64,000 nt of DNA, taken from assembly GCA_002205965.3 (NCBI GenBank), contig NADL03000602.1:1612001-1676000 (forward strand). The letters run 5' to 3'. Under the pieces are notes generated by a model that was not told where the DNA came from, did not search any database, and saw nothing but the letters and a program-made list of their open reading frames with translations. The DNA comes from Kappaphycus alvarezii. Its lineage: Eukaryota > Rhodophyta > Florideophyceae > Gigartinales > Solieriaceae. Positions 36,721-50,600 of the stretch are shown piece by piece (the stretch's first letter is position 1; each line of letters opens with the position of its first letter). A program made the translations under genes and the position numbers.

Positions 36721-39420
36721 CAATGTAGAAGCGGCATTTTCGTTACCGCCAGGGGGGTATATTCCAAAAATATTTCAAATTGAAGGTGGCCTAGGTATAT
36801 ATACTTTTGGAAGTGACTAGAGCTCCCAGAAGCCGATTACTAAAACAACCACATGATACAGAGCAGAATGCACTAACGTAAGGACGGTACCCGATGTATC
36901 AACACCGATTTCTGAGTTGACCTTTTACACTTCTTTCCGAATTATGCGTACCGAAAGCTCCTTTTACTAAAGAGTGGCATTTGGTATCTCCATCAACTGC
37001 CTATTAGTTTAAGATTTACTTTAAAAATCAACTAGGAATGCAAATGGACTCTTGGAATAACTAAAATGTGTAAAGAGAGAGAAATATCAGAGTTTCCTGT
37101 CCTAGTAAACACTTCTTATAGAGTTTTACACATTCAAAGCAATCATTGAAAGAATTATGAGCCCTCATAACCAGACTTTACTTAGACGAAGAGCATGATA
37201 GAAGGATAACGCAAGAAAAGTTCCCGAAAATAAATTCGAATGCATCCTTACCTGGCGACCCAAATTATCGCCGCTGTTTCTAATCTGTGTGTTATCAATT
37301 AGCATTCGTAGATCAAGAACATAATTTCGACAATTGTTACCCATTCAAATCCTGGAAGTCAATAAATTAGGCCTTCGATACTACAGAAACTAGTAGCTCG
37401 CTATCCGACCCAGTTATCTGCCCGTAAAAGTACTACTGCGAAAAACAAGCGAAGATCCAGCAGATTACTTCTAGAATTCCTACCCATCCAGTTACCTGAC
37501 CATCAAAGTACTTTATAAGCACAATAACAGCACTTTATTGTTTTAACGCAGTCGATTTCCAACACAGTAACAATACGACCAGTTTTACCAGTGTTAGAGT
37601 TCTGGAGCCCTTTTGAATAATATCCCTAACTAAAAGTTCTGTGCAGTCCAAATGAATTTCTAAAGCAGCAAAAGCCACTAACTGTAACGATGGAATTGCA
37701 GTACCTGACTTCGTTGACTGGGCTTATCTGTACAACGATTGCAATATCTGCACTGCAATGGTATTAGGGCGGAGGTTGCTCTAGTTTAGGGATGTACTAT
37801 TGATGCTTATCGGAGATCAAAATCAAGAAGAATGTTCTAAACAAGCATCACGGTGGTGCAAAAATGTGTAAGGGTCACTGTGATGCAACAATATAGTTGT
37901 GTTACGGGTGTGAAACAGTAAACTAGAGTCGGAAACCTGACATAATGGGGCGACTGTACCCTCGAGGTCCTTCTGGCAGGGGTGCGAACCAACTATACAA
38001 CTATGTCGCCCCCCTGACACAACTATTCAACTGTCTTGTGAGAGCGATAGAAGACCCCAGCGTAATTCAAAACGCTCATTGTTTCGCTATACCTACACAT
38101 ATTTCTATATATTGACACATGTAAAAGGCCCCCAAGTAATATTTGTATTCCGTAGGACCGGTGATCACGCCGACTCCCATCACCCCATGGGTGCACCTCT
38201 ATCATCCCTTCCCCAGCATCCCTCCCCCACCACTCTATCACCCCTCACACTCATCACCTCGTCCCCATTGCAATCTATCACAACTTTCCCTTTGCGAACA
38301 ATATCCCCCTATACCGTCCCACACTATAACCCTTGATCACGCTCCCCTCCCTGTACTGAATCCACGACATTTCCGCTCCTACTTAAATATTTCCGTTATT
38401 TTCATCCTCTTGCCGCTCCGATACCCGCATTGCTCCCAACCACGTCACCTTCCGCAGCCGTTCACACACTACGGACTCACTTATTGATTTGAGCTTTAAA
38501 AATAAAATTGAAAAGTGTCAAAAATAATGCCCAAATAAATTCAATAGGTGTGACTGTATGTCAGCACTATTTTAATTATCTGAGCCAATAGAGAGGGAAG
38601 ATTTAGAATGTAATTTTCATTTAAACAGTCTGCACTTTTGAACCGACTAATACAATTCTCAACCCCAAGATACGAGTCCGCAAAGACTCCTGTACAGTAC
38701 TGCACACGCAAAATTTTACTCTGAGAGGTAAGTGAATTACTCACGCATCGAGTATCGGTGTAGGCTGAGTAGAACTTCGCACTCCTAACACATGCTTCAC
38801 ATAAGTGCAATCGATGGATACCGACCACTTTGAATCATCGCAGTTTCTCGTAGATAGAACCTTGTGCAGTTCGACCCTATAGAGTATAGGGTCTATGGGC
38901 ATGATTTTGGACACAGATTCTGAGATTTTGAAAAGAAAGAAGGGAAACTTATGCTTTAACAGCCTTAGTACCATCTACTAACACATTCGCGACTACAAAT
39001 TCATCACGGTAATTCCCACCTAAAGCAATATAAAGCTCTCGACCATGAGTTTGAACGAAGGGGAGGCTTATCTGGAGAAAACCATGGACGGTACCATCCT
39101 GTCGAATATTTCACGACCAATCCCTCCACAAGTCTGGGGCTCGCTTCCAGCGCATCAAGAAGGAGTTTTACTTCCCATTCCCGGGCAATCTTCAGGGTCT
39201 CGTGAACAATCTTGATGAACTTGTTGGAGACTAGGACGACATTTGTATGTACCGTCAGTATTGTTGTATTCCCTACTTTTTCTACAAAACGTCCAGGCGG
39301 AACGATTGAAATCATTTTCCTCATCATCGCTGATACCATCGGACCCAGGTGTTGCCGGAATATACCCGTGGTTGGAGCTCGCACCGAGAAAAAACAGTGA
39401 TGGGTCATCTTTTCCTTACC
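36721..39420. other. AT-rich decayed DNA, no named gene
   Basis: From 36.7 to 37.8 kb almost no open frame exceeds 60 residues. A pyrimidine-rich block at about 38170-38480 makes artificial proline-rich frames. Minus-strand frames at 38541-38974 and 39004-39408 (134 residues, FIKIVHETLKIAREWEVKLL) may be remnants of one gene, with an intervening segment reading ELYIALGGNYRDEFVVAN. No family is recognised. A TGTACAGTAC copy lies at 38691. Confidence 0.3.
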
Positions 39421-41663
39421 TTACACGTACGTTCCCAACACTCTCATTATTTCTCCTTCTGTCCCCCCTCTATACTTTCGGAAAATACTCAATCGGTTAT
39501 GAACTAAGTGAATACTTCGACAGTCACAAGCATTGAAAAATGGGAGAACTTCATCCTGAACAATGCACTTCTTTCCGATGGCGATTGCGTTTGGGACAAA
39601 CTCGGATAGAAATGCAATGCGTCTTCGAATGGTACCATTCGTCGTGTTAGAGGCACTACTGCTGAAAACTGATTTTAACTGCAAGCAACTTTGACCTTGA
39701 GGCACCCCTGCATGAATGCGTCACAAAACAAAACAGTATATGATAGACCTGATTGTTGTTCGAGCTTTCCTTGCTTCAATGGTTTTGCACGCCTGATTGC
39801 AAGAGTCCTGTACAGGTGTTTCAACAACGAGCTCGCATATTCTAGCTCTCTTAATACCAAAGAAGGTCCGGACTCCAAAGCTTGTATTCGCGACGTTTGT
39901 AAAGACAGTTCCGATCGCATTTTTTCCATTTGTGTAATCAAGCACGCGTACGATTCCCTGATTTTCCGATATATTCTTCTCTGCAAACTGTTTCTCTTGA
40001 ATTGCGGTTACCTGAATGTTTCCTTTTCTTCGAAAATATTGTCGGATATCCTTTCACACCCTCAATCCAATCTGGGTCATAATCCACCATTGTTGTAACC
40101 TGTCTTGGTACATTTGGTTGATTCAAACTGAATCGCCAAGACAGTAAAGGGGTTTCATCTGTATCATCTTCATCGCTGTGTCTTCGAAGTACTCAGCCCG
40201 GCAGAAAATCAACCTCATGAACTTTCCTTTCGGAATTATACCCTCAGGACACAGAATAACACCGTGACCAATTCTTGAAGAGGAATAGTACTCTTCTACG
40301 TGTAGGACTTGGAGCGACACCACATCTCAGGCTTGCCATGAACATTATCCATTGTCCATAACACCTGAATGACATCACCGGAGTCCGGAACTGCTACTTC
40401 CTCGAAGCACACATGTTCATGTGATCTGCGATGTCTTCTTGACTTAAGGTTCCTTCCGAGGAGGCAGCCATCAAGAATATGGAAGAGAGTACTTTTGCTT
40501 CAATAAAAACCTGTGACTCGCTTGGACTTAACAACCAACACCGTCCTAATTCGAATCAGTTGTTCGGTTCACCGACAGGGAACAGATTTCGCAAACACTC
40601 CGAGAAAGTAGTTTGATCACCGATGGTGCAATTCGAAGGGAAGTATAAGTCAGTTGTGCGGATCGTGATTCACTGTTATCTCGTATCACATTCTCTGCAA
40701 AGTCCGAGATTGGTAACGCTTATGGATTGCCGAAAAACTTGGTGCAAATGAATGTTGAGCCGAAACACATGTCATTCTGGTGAAGTCAGAACCATTCTGG
40801 CCAGTACTGCCCAATAATGTAAAGTGTATGAAAAGAAAAAACAGTCTTCGTAATGGCCCTTGGAAGTTAGTTTTTGTTAAAATTGGAGGGAAAATACGTC
40901 TCACCACTTCATATGTTGACCCATTTGCACACGCCTAGTACCTCGATTTGAAGATACGGAAGAGTGATACAAGTTGAGAAACAACCCTTCCCTACAACAA
41001 GAAGCGAGACAGAAATTGACCATCCCTGGTTACCCCCATCTTCACAACACGAGTTGCTACTAATTTATATTGTTCGTCTCACCAATGACACAATTGGATC
41101 GAGACGAACTCGAACTTCTGGACAGAGGATGGCTGCGACAAACAGACAATTCAAAAGCGGAACGCGAGAATGTTACAGAAAAAATCAAGGTCCAAATCCC
41201 CGGTATCACCGAACAAAGATCATGCTGTTGGACGTGAAGACTCTGACAATCCTTCTAACGGTTATCCGGCTTCGGAGGTACCCAAGAAGCAAGGAATATT
41301 TCGACTTGATGAGCTTGCTGCTGGGCAGTAACATAGCAAGAATCAAGCATCGCTGTTGGCAGGAAATGAGTAATCCCTGATGAAGTGATGATGGAGTGAC
41401 TGCAGTCCTTCCTCAATTGTTCTGAAAAGAAAGGAGGGAATCGAACATATGCCAGTCGATATCCCGAGACACTGACTTGCATGGTAACGCGGGAAATCGA
41501 ACACCTCCGGTGAATTTAGAAGAAACCTGTAATCAGTCAAGATCCCCTCTTCTTTCACAAGCTCCCATGGAAAGGAATACACGCTTGGTCCCTCCGCATT
41601 GCCGCCCTCTCGCAGTGAAAATTTATCCCGGTACCGGACTTTCGATATTCTGGAAACCTGCAT
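39421..41663 (-). pseudogene. Unrecognised minus-strand coding remnant
   Basis: Coherent protein-like phrases run on the minus strand across several frames: LREGGNAEGPSVYSFPWELV and CLGISTGICSIPSFLFRTIE (41660-41390); CFEEVAVPDSGDVIQVLWTM (about 40410-40350); VEEYYSSSRIGHGVILCPEG and MRLIFCRAEYFEDTAMKMIQ (40300-40150); then DYDPDWIEGVKGYPTIFSKK (about 40085-40030). Composition and continuity suggest a once-functional protein. A BAH-like or transposon-accessory domain was considered for the middle part, but no diagnostic motif was found. Confidence 0.3.
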
Positions 41664-43799
41664 GAAATGGCTGACGATGAGGTTCCTTTACCCTTCCCGA
41701 CACGCCGTAGGACTGCTTTCAATGGTAATCTGTCACCTAGTGTAAGTCCCTCGAAGGTAGAAGACTAAGTTATTACTCAATTCGTTCGGAGATGAGCTTT
41801 GCTGAAAGATTCGTCCTGAAGTATTGTGTGCTCAAGAGACTGTCAGTAATGACATAGCACATCTCACAAGGATTGAAAACGAGCTAGCTTCGAAGAAACA
41901 TAATGATGTCTTTCTTTGCGAATTGTGCTGGTAATACTCAAAAGTCGAAATCGAAAACGAAGAAGGAGACATTTGGATGAATACATCCCGTACGCGTCAA
42001 TCGTCTTTAATACTGAGAAATTTCATTGTTACCTGTCACAAGGTTCACTTCTTGATCGACGAGAGAATGGAAACCAGAAAGACTTCTGGAATGGCGAAAA
42101 CATATACGTCAGCGATACTTACAATCGTATTCAGTTTGCCTACTGAAAAGACTAAGGATATGTACCATCACAGGATAGAGTCGGAGCACTGCGAATTTAG
42201 ATTTGCTGTAATTCGGGGAACTTTGTTGAGTGTGCAGCATAATCAATTCAACACATTCTTGGATGATAACCAACGAGACAGAATCAAGTCAACGTAGGCG
42301 CGTATTTTTATCGAGACCGTGTAGATGGTGAAGAAATCAGTCTACACGGCAATATCGGAATGAGAGGGAAACAAGAATCAGTCTTCCTGCTTGGCTAGAT
42401 AAAGGATATGTTCGTATCAACCATATATCAGCCGCCCGCAGCATTGTTGAGACACGACGTGATAGAACGAGGCAGGAAAAGTTGAGAGAAGAGCCATCAC
42501 AGAACGATATTGCTGTGCATGGTGCGAGGGTAATATATAGTTGTACTGCGCTCATCTTCATCAGTCCCGAGAGAACGTGAAGACAGGTTTCTTCTGCGAT
42601 CTCGTATTCCTACTCGAGGACTGGAGTACCTGAATGGAATCCATTGTCAGAGAAGCGTGAGATAGCTTTCAAAGGAGAGTACTCTCCTCACCAGCTTGGG
42701 GAAATTGTGTTAAGAGCGACTTGCCACAACATGCCAAGGCCCACGAGGGAAAGGCAGTGTGCAGTAAAAGAACGTAGATGTGAAGAATAAGATGATTTGA
42801 AAGTAATTGTTGACCTAATACGAGATCTCGTTCTGGTTGCCGAGTATGAGGTCAGTATGGTACCCAGTGATTGGAAGCAGCGGAAACATGAAGCCGAGGA
42901 AACCCGCCGCCTCAAAATATACATTCACCTGCTGGAAGTTGCTTCCAACTATATCAAGGAATTTTCGCAAGTGTTATCACTGGAGGTAATGCTTCGATTG
43001 CACAAACATTCGTTTCGCTCTATATACGCAATTGCAATTATGTTTCGTTCTCTTGTTTATGAGTTCTTGGTGGAATCCAAGTTCGATGCAGGGATTATTG
43101 TCGAGCCTGGGCGAGTCAATATGACGAGTTTACACTCGCAGCATTCATTCCATCTCCAAGAACGGCCGCACATCACCTGACAACCAATTGTCTGCGATTA
43201 ACTGAAAAGTAATTTGCGGCCCTTCATCAGGCGGATGGTGTTGATGTTGCTTGATCTCATCTGGCAGAAGGCAGATCCATCAACGAGAATGGAGAACTGG
43301 TGATGGATACCCATGGCATCGCCCCCTGCGTGGAGTAGGGAGTAGTTTTTCTATACGTGCACACTTTTCAGTATGGTGACGAAAGGTAGGATATGTGGTA
43401 TATGCTATCATGTTTTGGATGGAACTCATATCATGATAAGCGTACCTCTGATCCATGCACTATTGCAATGTGCAGTGTCTTCAATTTTCAAAAATATTAT
43501 TGAATGGAAGATACAGATATGCAGATGTTAAAACCCCCATTCAACCACACCCTTTGACACTCCAGGAACATGACTTCCCAACTCCTAGGGGGAAACAAGT
43601 AAGAGAAGGTAGGGTGATGAATGCAGGAAGGGGGAGGGTGGCGTAAACTGGAAAGAGGAGGGAATAGTAAGTACGAAAGCTGAGGGAGGGTTAAGGAGGG
43701 GAAAATATTTGGAGGTGGGAGGTAGGGAAAGAAAGGGGTGTTTCAATTTGGAAAGGGGAGGGGGGCTCAGCATATGCTACTTGGAAAGGGACGGGGAGT
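41664..43799. other. Unassigned region with plus-strand ORF fragments
   Basis: Plus frames at 41916-42297 (YIPYASIVFNTEKFHCYLSQ) and 42797-43180 (127 residues, helical, EAEETRRLKIYIHLLEVASN) look protein-like but match no family known to me. The stretch at 43590-43800 is purine-rich (GGAGGG repeats) and non-coding in appearance. Confidence 0.25.
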
Positions 43800-46700
43800 C
43801 CCATGATATCCGCATTACTGTTGTGCCCTCCCAAGACTCTCACTTACGGTATGGATCACGGCGGTCATTGGCGTAAGGGTCACGATTACCACTTGCATAC
43901 TGATGGCTCTCAGCACCGGTTTTTCACTCCATTAGGGGTCGCTCTGGTTATTCGGGTAGGGTTCAGGCTGGTTATTCGAATAAGTGTCACGCTGATTATT
44001 GCGATATCCACCATTGCCTTGCGAAGAAGGCCCAGGTTGAGAGTTTGATACAGGCACAGTATAGGTTCCAGAGTAGAGGTCGTTGGATGTACGCACACCA
44101 TCAGTAATGTCAATCGTGGTGGTTTCTGCGTATGGATCACGATCTCCAAAAGATGATTGTGCAGCAGTCCCACTGCCATAGTTCCGCTTTGAACGAGAAT
44201 GGGAACCAACTACCCCCTGCCATCATGGGTGTAGTAACCATTCGTGAGGTAAAGGGTCCCATTCCCATACTCATATCTACCCCGCTTGTATTCATTGTAA
44301 CCAGTACCACTAGCCCATCTCTGTGTCCGTCTCCACTGTATCCATCATACCCAATCCTCGGTACCGAGGAGTAATTACCATAATCCCATCCCTTCCTCCG
44401 TCAATGGCTCCCATACTCCACGTCCACATCTCTGTTCAAAGCATCTCTCACAAACCAACCCATCTGTATAGCTTCATGCCTTGCATCCCGATACGAGTCT
44501 GCAGTCCTTACGTAATTCGATAGATACCCACGGGCCAGATCATATAACTTCATAACAATTGTTTCGTGTTTTATCTCCCTATCTCTGTTGAGCCAATTCT
44601 GACTCACTGCGAGAGCATGAATGCCTGGGAAACGGTTCCACTCTTCCTCAGCGAAAAACTTCCCGAGCCTTTGAGTCACCGCTCTCTTCCTCCCCTCGCA
44701 TTGTCTGTTCCTTTATCCTTCAAACGCCACAACTTTCTCCTCGTACTGATCTCTCACACTTCCCCTCTGACACCATAGTACTCAATTGCCAACACACAGT
44801 TTTCCGGTACCGGGTCCTGCACTGAATCTTCATCCCTATCCCTTATCATGGTTGGAACTAAAATGTAGGATCCCCAAATTCGTCCACGAACATAATCTTA
44901 CTTCTGCAAGATCTGTCCCTGGAACGGATGTCATTCATGAACCGTTAATCTCAACTACACTATGCTTAAAGCCCAGATTTAGATGTCCGCATGTCCTCTC
45001 CAGTTTCAATACAGTGTTTCCATACATGAAGATTGCGGCCCCCAAGGTACATTCGCAGTACCAACATTCCACCATCAGGACCATGTACTCCACCCCACTT
45101 GGATTTTCATGATATCGACCAACTCCTTTTCCCTTCGATCCAATTTTTGTACGGGTTCTCAACACAAGCTATAATGTGATGGAAAAAGCGCATACAAAGT
45201 GGCATCGGAACCGGCATTTCTTCAGGTTGCACAAGATCCTTCAGTATAAACATAGGCCAATCCGTCCACAGTTCTTTCGTGCTTAATCCGCATACTTCAG
45301 GATGAAACTCAGTTGAGGGGATCCAAGTGCCATGCTCTTGACGGCAATATTGCTCGTAGAAGAGGCAATGCCTCACTGCGAATCTTTGAAATGGCCTCGA
45401 CAAAATTGAATCGGCCAAGAGAGGCATATTCTCGATAGTCCTACTCTCAGGATGGAGTGCCAAGAAACTTTCCATTGCATCCCTATAATATGCATCTCGT
45501 CTACCTGTAACATAGGTGACCGCGCATCGAAGACTATCGGGTACCCGATAGCATTTGCTTCGTCTAAATTTGTCCCACACCTTGCGCGCGTTGTCAGAAT
45601 CATCCCCCATTAGTTGATGTAGACGTATCATATCTCTCCGATAGTTACCCGCGCGCGCCAGATTCAATTCATCCTCGGGGTACTGGGATAGACCGCCTGC
45701 AAACTCCACCCTGCAGACATCGTGAGCCTGTCTGGATCAAGATCCCCCCAAGATTCTCATCCACATCTTCCCTCGCTACAGAAGGGACCGTCATAATGAC
45801 ATTACTGCCGTTAGGGTTTCCATTTGTACCCGGAGGAAGGGGGTTGCCTCTCGTTGCCGGAGGAGGGGGGGTGCTTGCCACTGCCAAAGGAGGGTGAGTT
45901 CTTGTTGTTGCCTGTGGAGGGGGGGTGCATGTAGTTGCCGGTGGTGGAGGGGGAAGGTTATCATTGCCGGTGGAGGAGGGGTGCTTATGGTTGCCGGTGG
46001 TGGAGGGGTGCTTGTCACTGGTGGAGGAGGGGGGTTGCTTGTCGTTGCCGTTGTTGGGTGGGTGCTTGTCGTTTCCGGTGGAGGGGGGTGGTTATCGTTG
46101 CCAATGTTGGAGGGGTGCTTGTCGTTGCCGGAGGACTGGGGGTGGTTCTGTTTGCCGGTGGTGGAGGCGTGCTTGTCACTGCCACCGGAGGAATTCTGTT
46201 GACAGAAGCGGGGGTTGTTGTCATGGCGGGAGTGGGGGAGGAATTGTGTTCACTTGAGTGATTGTGGTTGCCAGTGGTGCAGGTGTGCTTATCACTGCTG
46301 GAAGAGGGGGGTGGTTGTCGTTGCTGATTTTGGAGGGATGGCTGTCGTTGCCGAAGGGGGCGGGTGCTTATGGTTGCCTTTGGAGGAGGTATGTTTGGCA
46401 CTGCCGAAGGAAGCGTAGTTGTTGTCGTTTCTGGTTCTGGGGGTTGCTTATCGTTGCCGGCGTTGGGGGGTTCTTGTAATTTCCGGTGGAGAGGGGTTGC
46501 TCGTCATTGCCGGTGTTGGAGGGTAGTTGTCGTTGCCGGTGCTGGGAGGGTGGTTGTCGTTGACGTTGTTGGGTACGTTCTTGTAATTTCTGGTGAAGAG
46601 GTGTTGCTTGTTACTGCCAGAGGGGGTAGTTGGTTGCCGTTGCCGATGGAGGGAGGATGCTTGTGGTTGCCGGTGGAGGAGCGGGATTCTTGGCAGGTGA

Positions 46701-47020
46701 TGGGAGAGAGATATAACAAAGGGGACTAATTGCAACCGCAGGAGGAGATGTGAGTTGCAATCCGGGACACTTTCGGATTGACGATGGAGGTAAAAAAGAG
46801 GTGTGGATTGCAAATCGGACGGGGCCATGATGTACTCCGATGGTCTGCTTGGAACCCGTACAAGTCCTCCGCACCAACGACCATACTTGTTTGAATCAAT
46901 TGATTGTTTAAATTCTGGATTGTATATCTTACCAAGGTACAATCCAGTTTTTTGTTTTAGCTTACTTCTGTATACAGCAGGCATATTGGCAATGTCACTC
47001 GTTGGTAAGATGATGTACAC
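43800..47020 (-). CDS. Orphan gene: proline-rich repeat region, unknown central domain, Gly/Tyr/Asn-rich tail
   Basis: Not recognised. Reading from 47020 on the minus strand: an N-terminal section (KQKTGLYLGKIYNPEFKQSI), then about 840 bp of 27-30 bp repeats whose best frames read TSTPPPPAT/ISTPPPPAM-like units. The longest clean frame follows (45709-45107, 200 residues: DSDNARKVWDKFRRSKCYRV, RFAVRHCLFYEQYCRQEHG, FHPEVCGLSTKELWTDWPMF). It continues in other frames (VEYMVLMVECWYCECTLG; then 44679-44401, HETIVMKLYDLARGYLSNYV). A disordered tail follows to about 43850 (YNEYKRGRYEYGNGT, QGNGGYRNNQRDTYSNNQ, NDRRDPY). Frame breaks are as elsewhere. The central region has conserved-looking Cys, His and Trp residues but no family I can name. 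It could be a host gene or a transposon accessory gene. Confidence 0.42.
45845..46690. repeat. Imperfect 27-30 bp minisatellite
   Basis: Roughly 28 degenerate units of the form GTTGCCGGTGGAGGGGTGCT plus a short spacer, most lengths being multiples of three. The G-rich strand is the plus strand. Read on the minus strand it gives Pro/Thr/Ser repeats, so the array is probably coding within the orphan gene. Unit length variants (24, 27, 30) keep the reading frame in many places. Confidence 0.8.
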
Positions 47021-47629
47021 TGCCGTGATGATTTGCGGTACCAGGAATCAATCAGGTCCCTGTCCGATATGTCCTATCTCAATGCAGCCATTTGTCTTTA
47101 CAGTACAACAGCATCATTGTACGATGGTTGCAGTGCTTTATTTTGAACGTTGAAACTTGGGTAGATTTCTGTTTGAACACGTCATATCTCCTCTTTCAAA
47201 TCAATAAAAATAATTTCCATGGACAGTGATACAGACAGAATTGGTTTTCCTATGTAAAACAAGTGATCAAATGAGTTCCCAGAGTAAAAAAATCCCTCAT
47301 TTCTACCCCATTATGAAGCGTGTTAAAGTAATCGTGTTAGAGTAGAATATTGCATTAGTGCTACTAGCTACTATCCTCAGCGCTAACTTGAAATATGTTT
47401 TTGACATCACGCTACTATTGTTCTGTAGCAGCACTGCAGTAGCGGATGATCTACGTCGAACAAATAAATCTGATACCAGGTCAGATCGTCCTTAGCTGAA
47501 AACACTGGTCGAAGCAGAATTTACTAGTTTGCTATTTCTACTCTTTACTCATTCCAAAGAGAAGTAGAAAGGCATTCGAACCTGTTTTCCTTGATGCACT
47601 ACAGGACAAGAGGCAAAGAAGAATTCATG

Positions 47630-50600
47630 CATTGCATCGACCTGCTTTAAGCAACGTAACCCCAACACAAACAGCCAGAATCGTGTCCTCTGTGATGAAC
47701 ACACAAACGATCTTCACTATGATGACATATTGGCACCACTGTCTTGAGAAGATATTGATAATCCTCCAGTACAGGACCTCATTCATCAGCATTTTCCTCC
47801 AGATGAAAATTGTCAAGGTGACGTTCCAGCACATCACGTTGCTGCTTTTCCATCTGATTCATTTACACGCGGAGTGAATGTTCCATGTACTAACAGTGGG
47901 GAAGCACGGCTATCAGATATGCGAATTTTGCGTGAATTGTTAAGATATTAGAGAAACGGCAAGGCTCATCTTGCCTTGCCTATGGTGTCGGGTAGCGTAC
48001 GCTTTACCGTCGAGCATTACAAATTTATCAAGAATGTCATTGACATCGACTTTCGGGGTTCAGTTGATGTCCCAGATGATGAATCTCTTCACTCGGACCA
48101 CAGTAATGTGTAGAATGATGATAGCCTTATTCGAGGTGTATCGAAAAGAAGTTCAGAAATTAATAGGCTTCCCAGCTATACTGCTATTAACAGGCTCAAA
48201 GATAAGCTTCTCAAACACTGCCTTCCAGAAAGTGTATTGGCATACCTTCCAAGCAAGATAATTGGAACAGGAGTACTCTCGTCAGATACATTTGCACGCG
48301 CGCCACAGGCTTCAACTTCACATCAATCAGGCAAGGACGATGACAGCACTGGCGGTGATGAGCAAATGATCTGTTGTGGATATACTGCAGAAAGTTCAGT
48401 TCGCAACAGAGATGGGAAGGAAGCGGTTCGCACCATTCCACCTCAGTCTTGGGCAGTTTACGATGTACAGCATCCAGTTCTCTTCGAAATAATGTACGGA
48501 AAGCTTCACGATAAAGTGGGCGACCATAAGTCATTTCATAGTCGCGGCCCAGAGAGAGATACTTGTTTACGGTAGCAACTATTGAAAACAGCCCAGTCGT
48601 CACGGATCGACACAAAACAATGGATCGAAACAAATGCATCTTCATCGATGATGACGGCCGCTCAAGTTCCTGCATATGCCGGTACCGGGTGGAGCTGTTT
48701 ATCAACGACAAGCCAGTCTCTAGAATCTCTCATCTCATTGAAACGGTTCACGAAGGTATTACAAGACTACTGGCGTTATGGGTTCTACTTTGGTGGCACA
48801 AACCGCTACTTCTACTGATGCATTACAAACGGAGCGAACTCCATTGTCGACAGAAGGACACGTGACTGATGAGTTTTCATCAACTACTGCGCAAGAGTCA
48901 CTTGTCCCCGTCCGTCCCTTCCTAATGACTTAGGAGAAGATATTAGTGATATCGGAAACACTTCCGACGCATTATTCAGGCCTGGTGATATCTGCACTGT
49001 ATTCAGACCTTCAAAAAACGCACTTCTGAGATGCCTAATTCCACAAGTGGGCAAATCACACATATCTTCGTCGGATTATTAGTCCAATTTTCTGGAGGTG
49101 TGAACGAGGCTCACCTTCTCGACAGCTAACATGGCTCGCTGTTGATACAATAAATGAATCTGTAACATTAATATCACAGGAAACGATTGGTTCAATTCAT
49201 CTGAAGAGTACTCTTCAGACGACAGATTACCGAGATTTTCTGATCGAGCTGGAAGAATGAACCGTGGAGTTCTTCAGGACGGAACGCCTTATATCTTTAC
49301 CGTATCCTTCTGTATTCCGATTATTTCAAACCCGTTCTCTACCATGTATCCACAGGGTTCCGCAGGCGATGTGTATCTACTACCATAGGGTCTTCCCCCA
49401 GAGTTAAGGCGCAGTAGTAGTTCCTTAAGAATAATATCACTCACCCCTCCCGGTGTCTCAAGCAATGAAGTATTGTCATACATATTGGACGATCTCGTTA
49501 GCCGAACCATCAAAGGGATCGACGGTCAACTACTAGACGGTACCGTCTGCAAATTTTTCTTGATATCGTTGGTTTCCTAGGTGATTATCCGGCTGTGGCA
49601 CATACAATCGACGTCCTCGTCCATAATGCCAGTTCATCTTGCACCTTATGCACGTTTCGGAGATTACCGAAAAGCACGGCAACAGAATCAAAATACGGGT
49701 ACACAACATCAATTTTGGCCGACAATTTCGCGTTTCTTCGCAGCAGTACACGGCACGAAGTACTTCGGCAGTCCGGTATTACGTCGCAGGAGTGTAATTA
49801 TCTCAGCATGAAGAACGAGGAGAATGTATGTGCATCCAGTTGTCCTTTAGTGGAACTGAGTACTCTGCTTTCCAAATTGAAACACAGAATCCCTCTCGAC
49901 GTCCAAAATGTTCCAGTCGTAAGCGGATATTTGGCCCGTATAGATCAAATATTGGAGCACCAGACCACTTGTTGTCTGTTCTTGCACAGAATATACTTTC
50001 TTGCACGTACGGAGTACTCCCTACAGCAGAGTTACGTCACTTGGCCAATGTAACATTGTGGATGCTTTGAAGCGGAATGGTCTCGTGCACCAAAAGTGTG
50101 CCTTCAATGAAAAGAAGAAAGCTTTGAATAGCATGAACCTCTCTGGTATATTCCCGGTCATTGCAGTCGCAGTCCAGTGTTTACAAGAATAACGATGCAA
50201 CTGGAGGAGAGCAATGTCATCAGAAGGTGCTTATCTGTAATGCAAAAGTTACAATCCTTGATCGGGTACACTTATTGGTGGCCAGAATCGGATATTGATG
50301 GTGTGGAATGTACCGAGTTTGTAACTGGAAAATTTCGTTCCCAATACCTTTCCGAACTTAGCCGCAAATCAAAGATATACGTTCAGGCAGTCAATGATCT
50401 GTGCAAATCATCTGAATACGCAAGAAACACATTGGATAAGCCTAACCTACACCGTATCGTTGAGTTGTACGACTTCACTACAGGTGTATTCGAGCATTGC
50501 AGAGAATTTATGGAGTTGGTCTTCGAAGCAACTCATCAGCCTTCCAAGCGGTTTATTTCAAAAATTAATCACCATGAAGCGCATATACTTGCAGTGGAAC

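Noticed and set aside
45894..46729. Long Gly/Val/Cys-rich plus-strand frames across the minisatellite
   Set aside because: They are the reverse reading of the repeat array; the minus strand connects to ordinary protein sequence at both ends.
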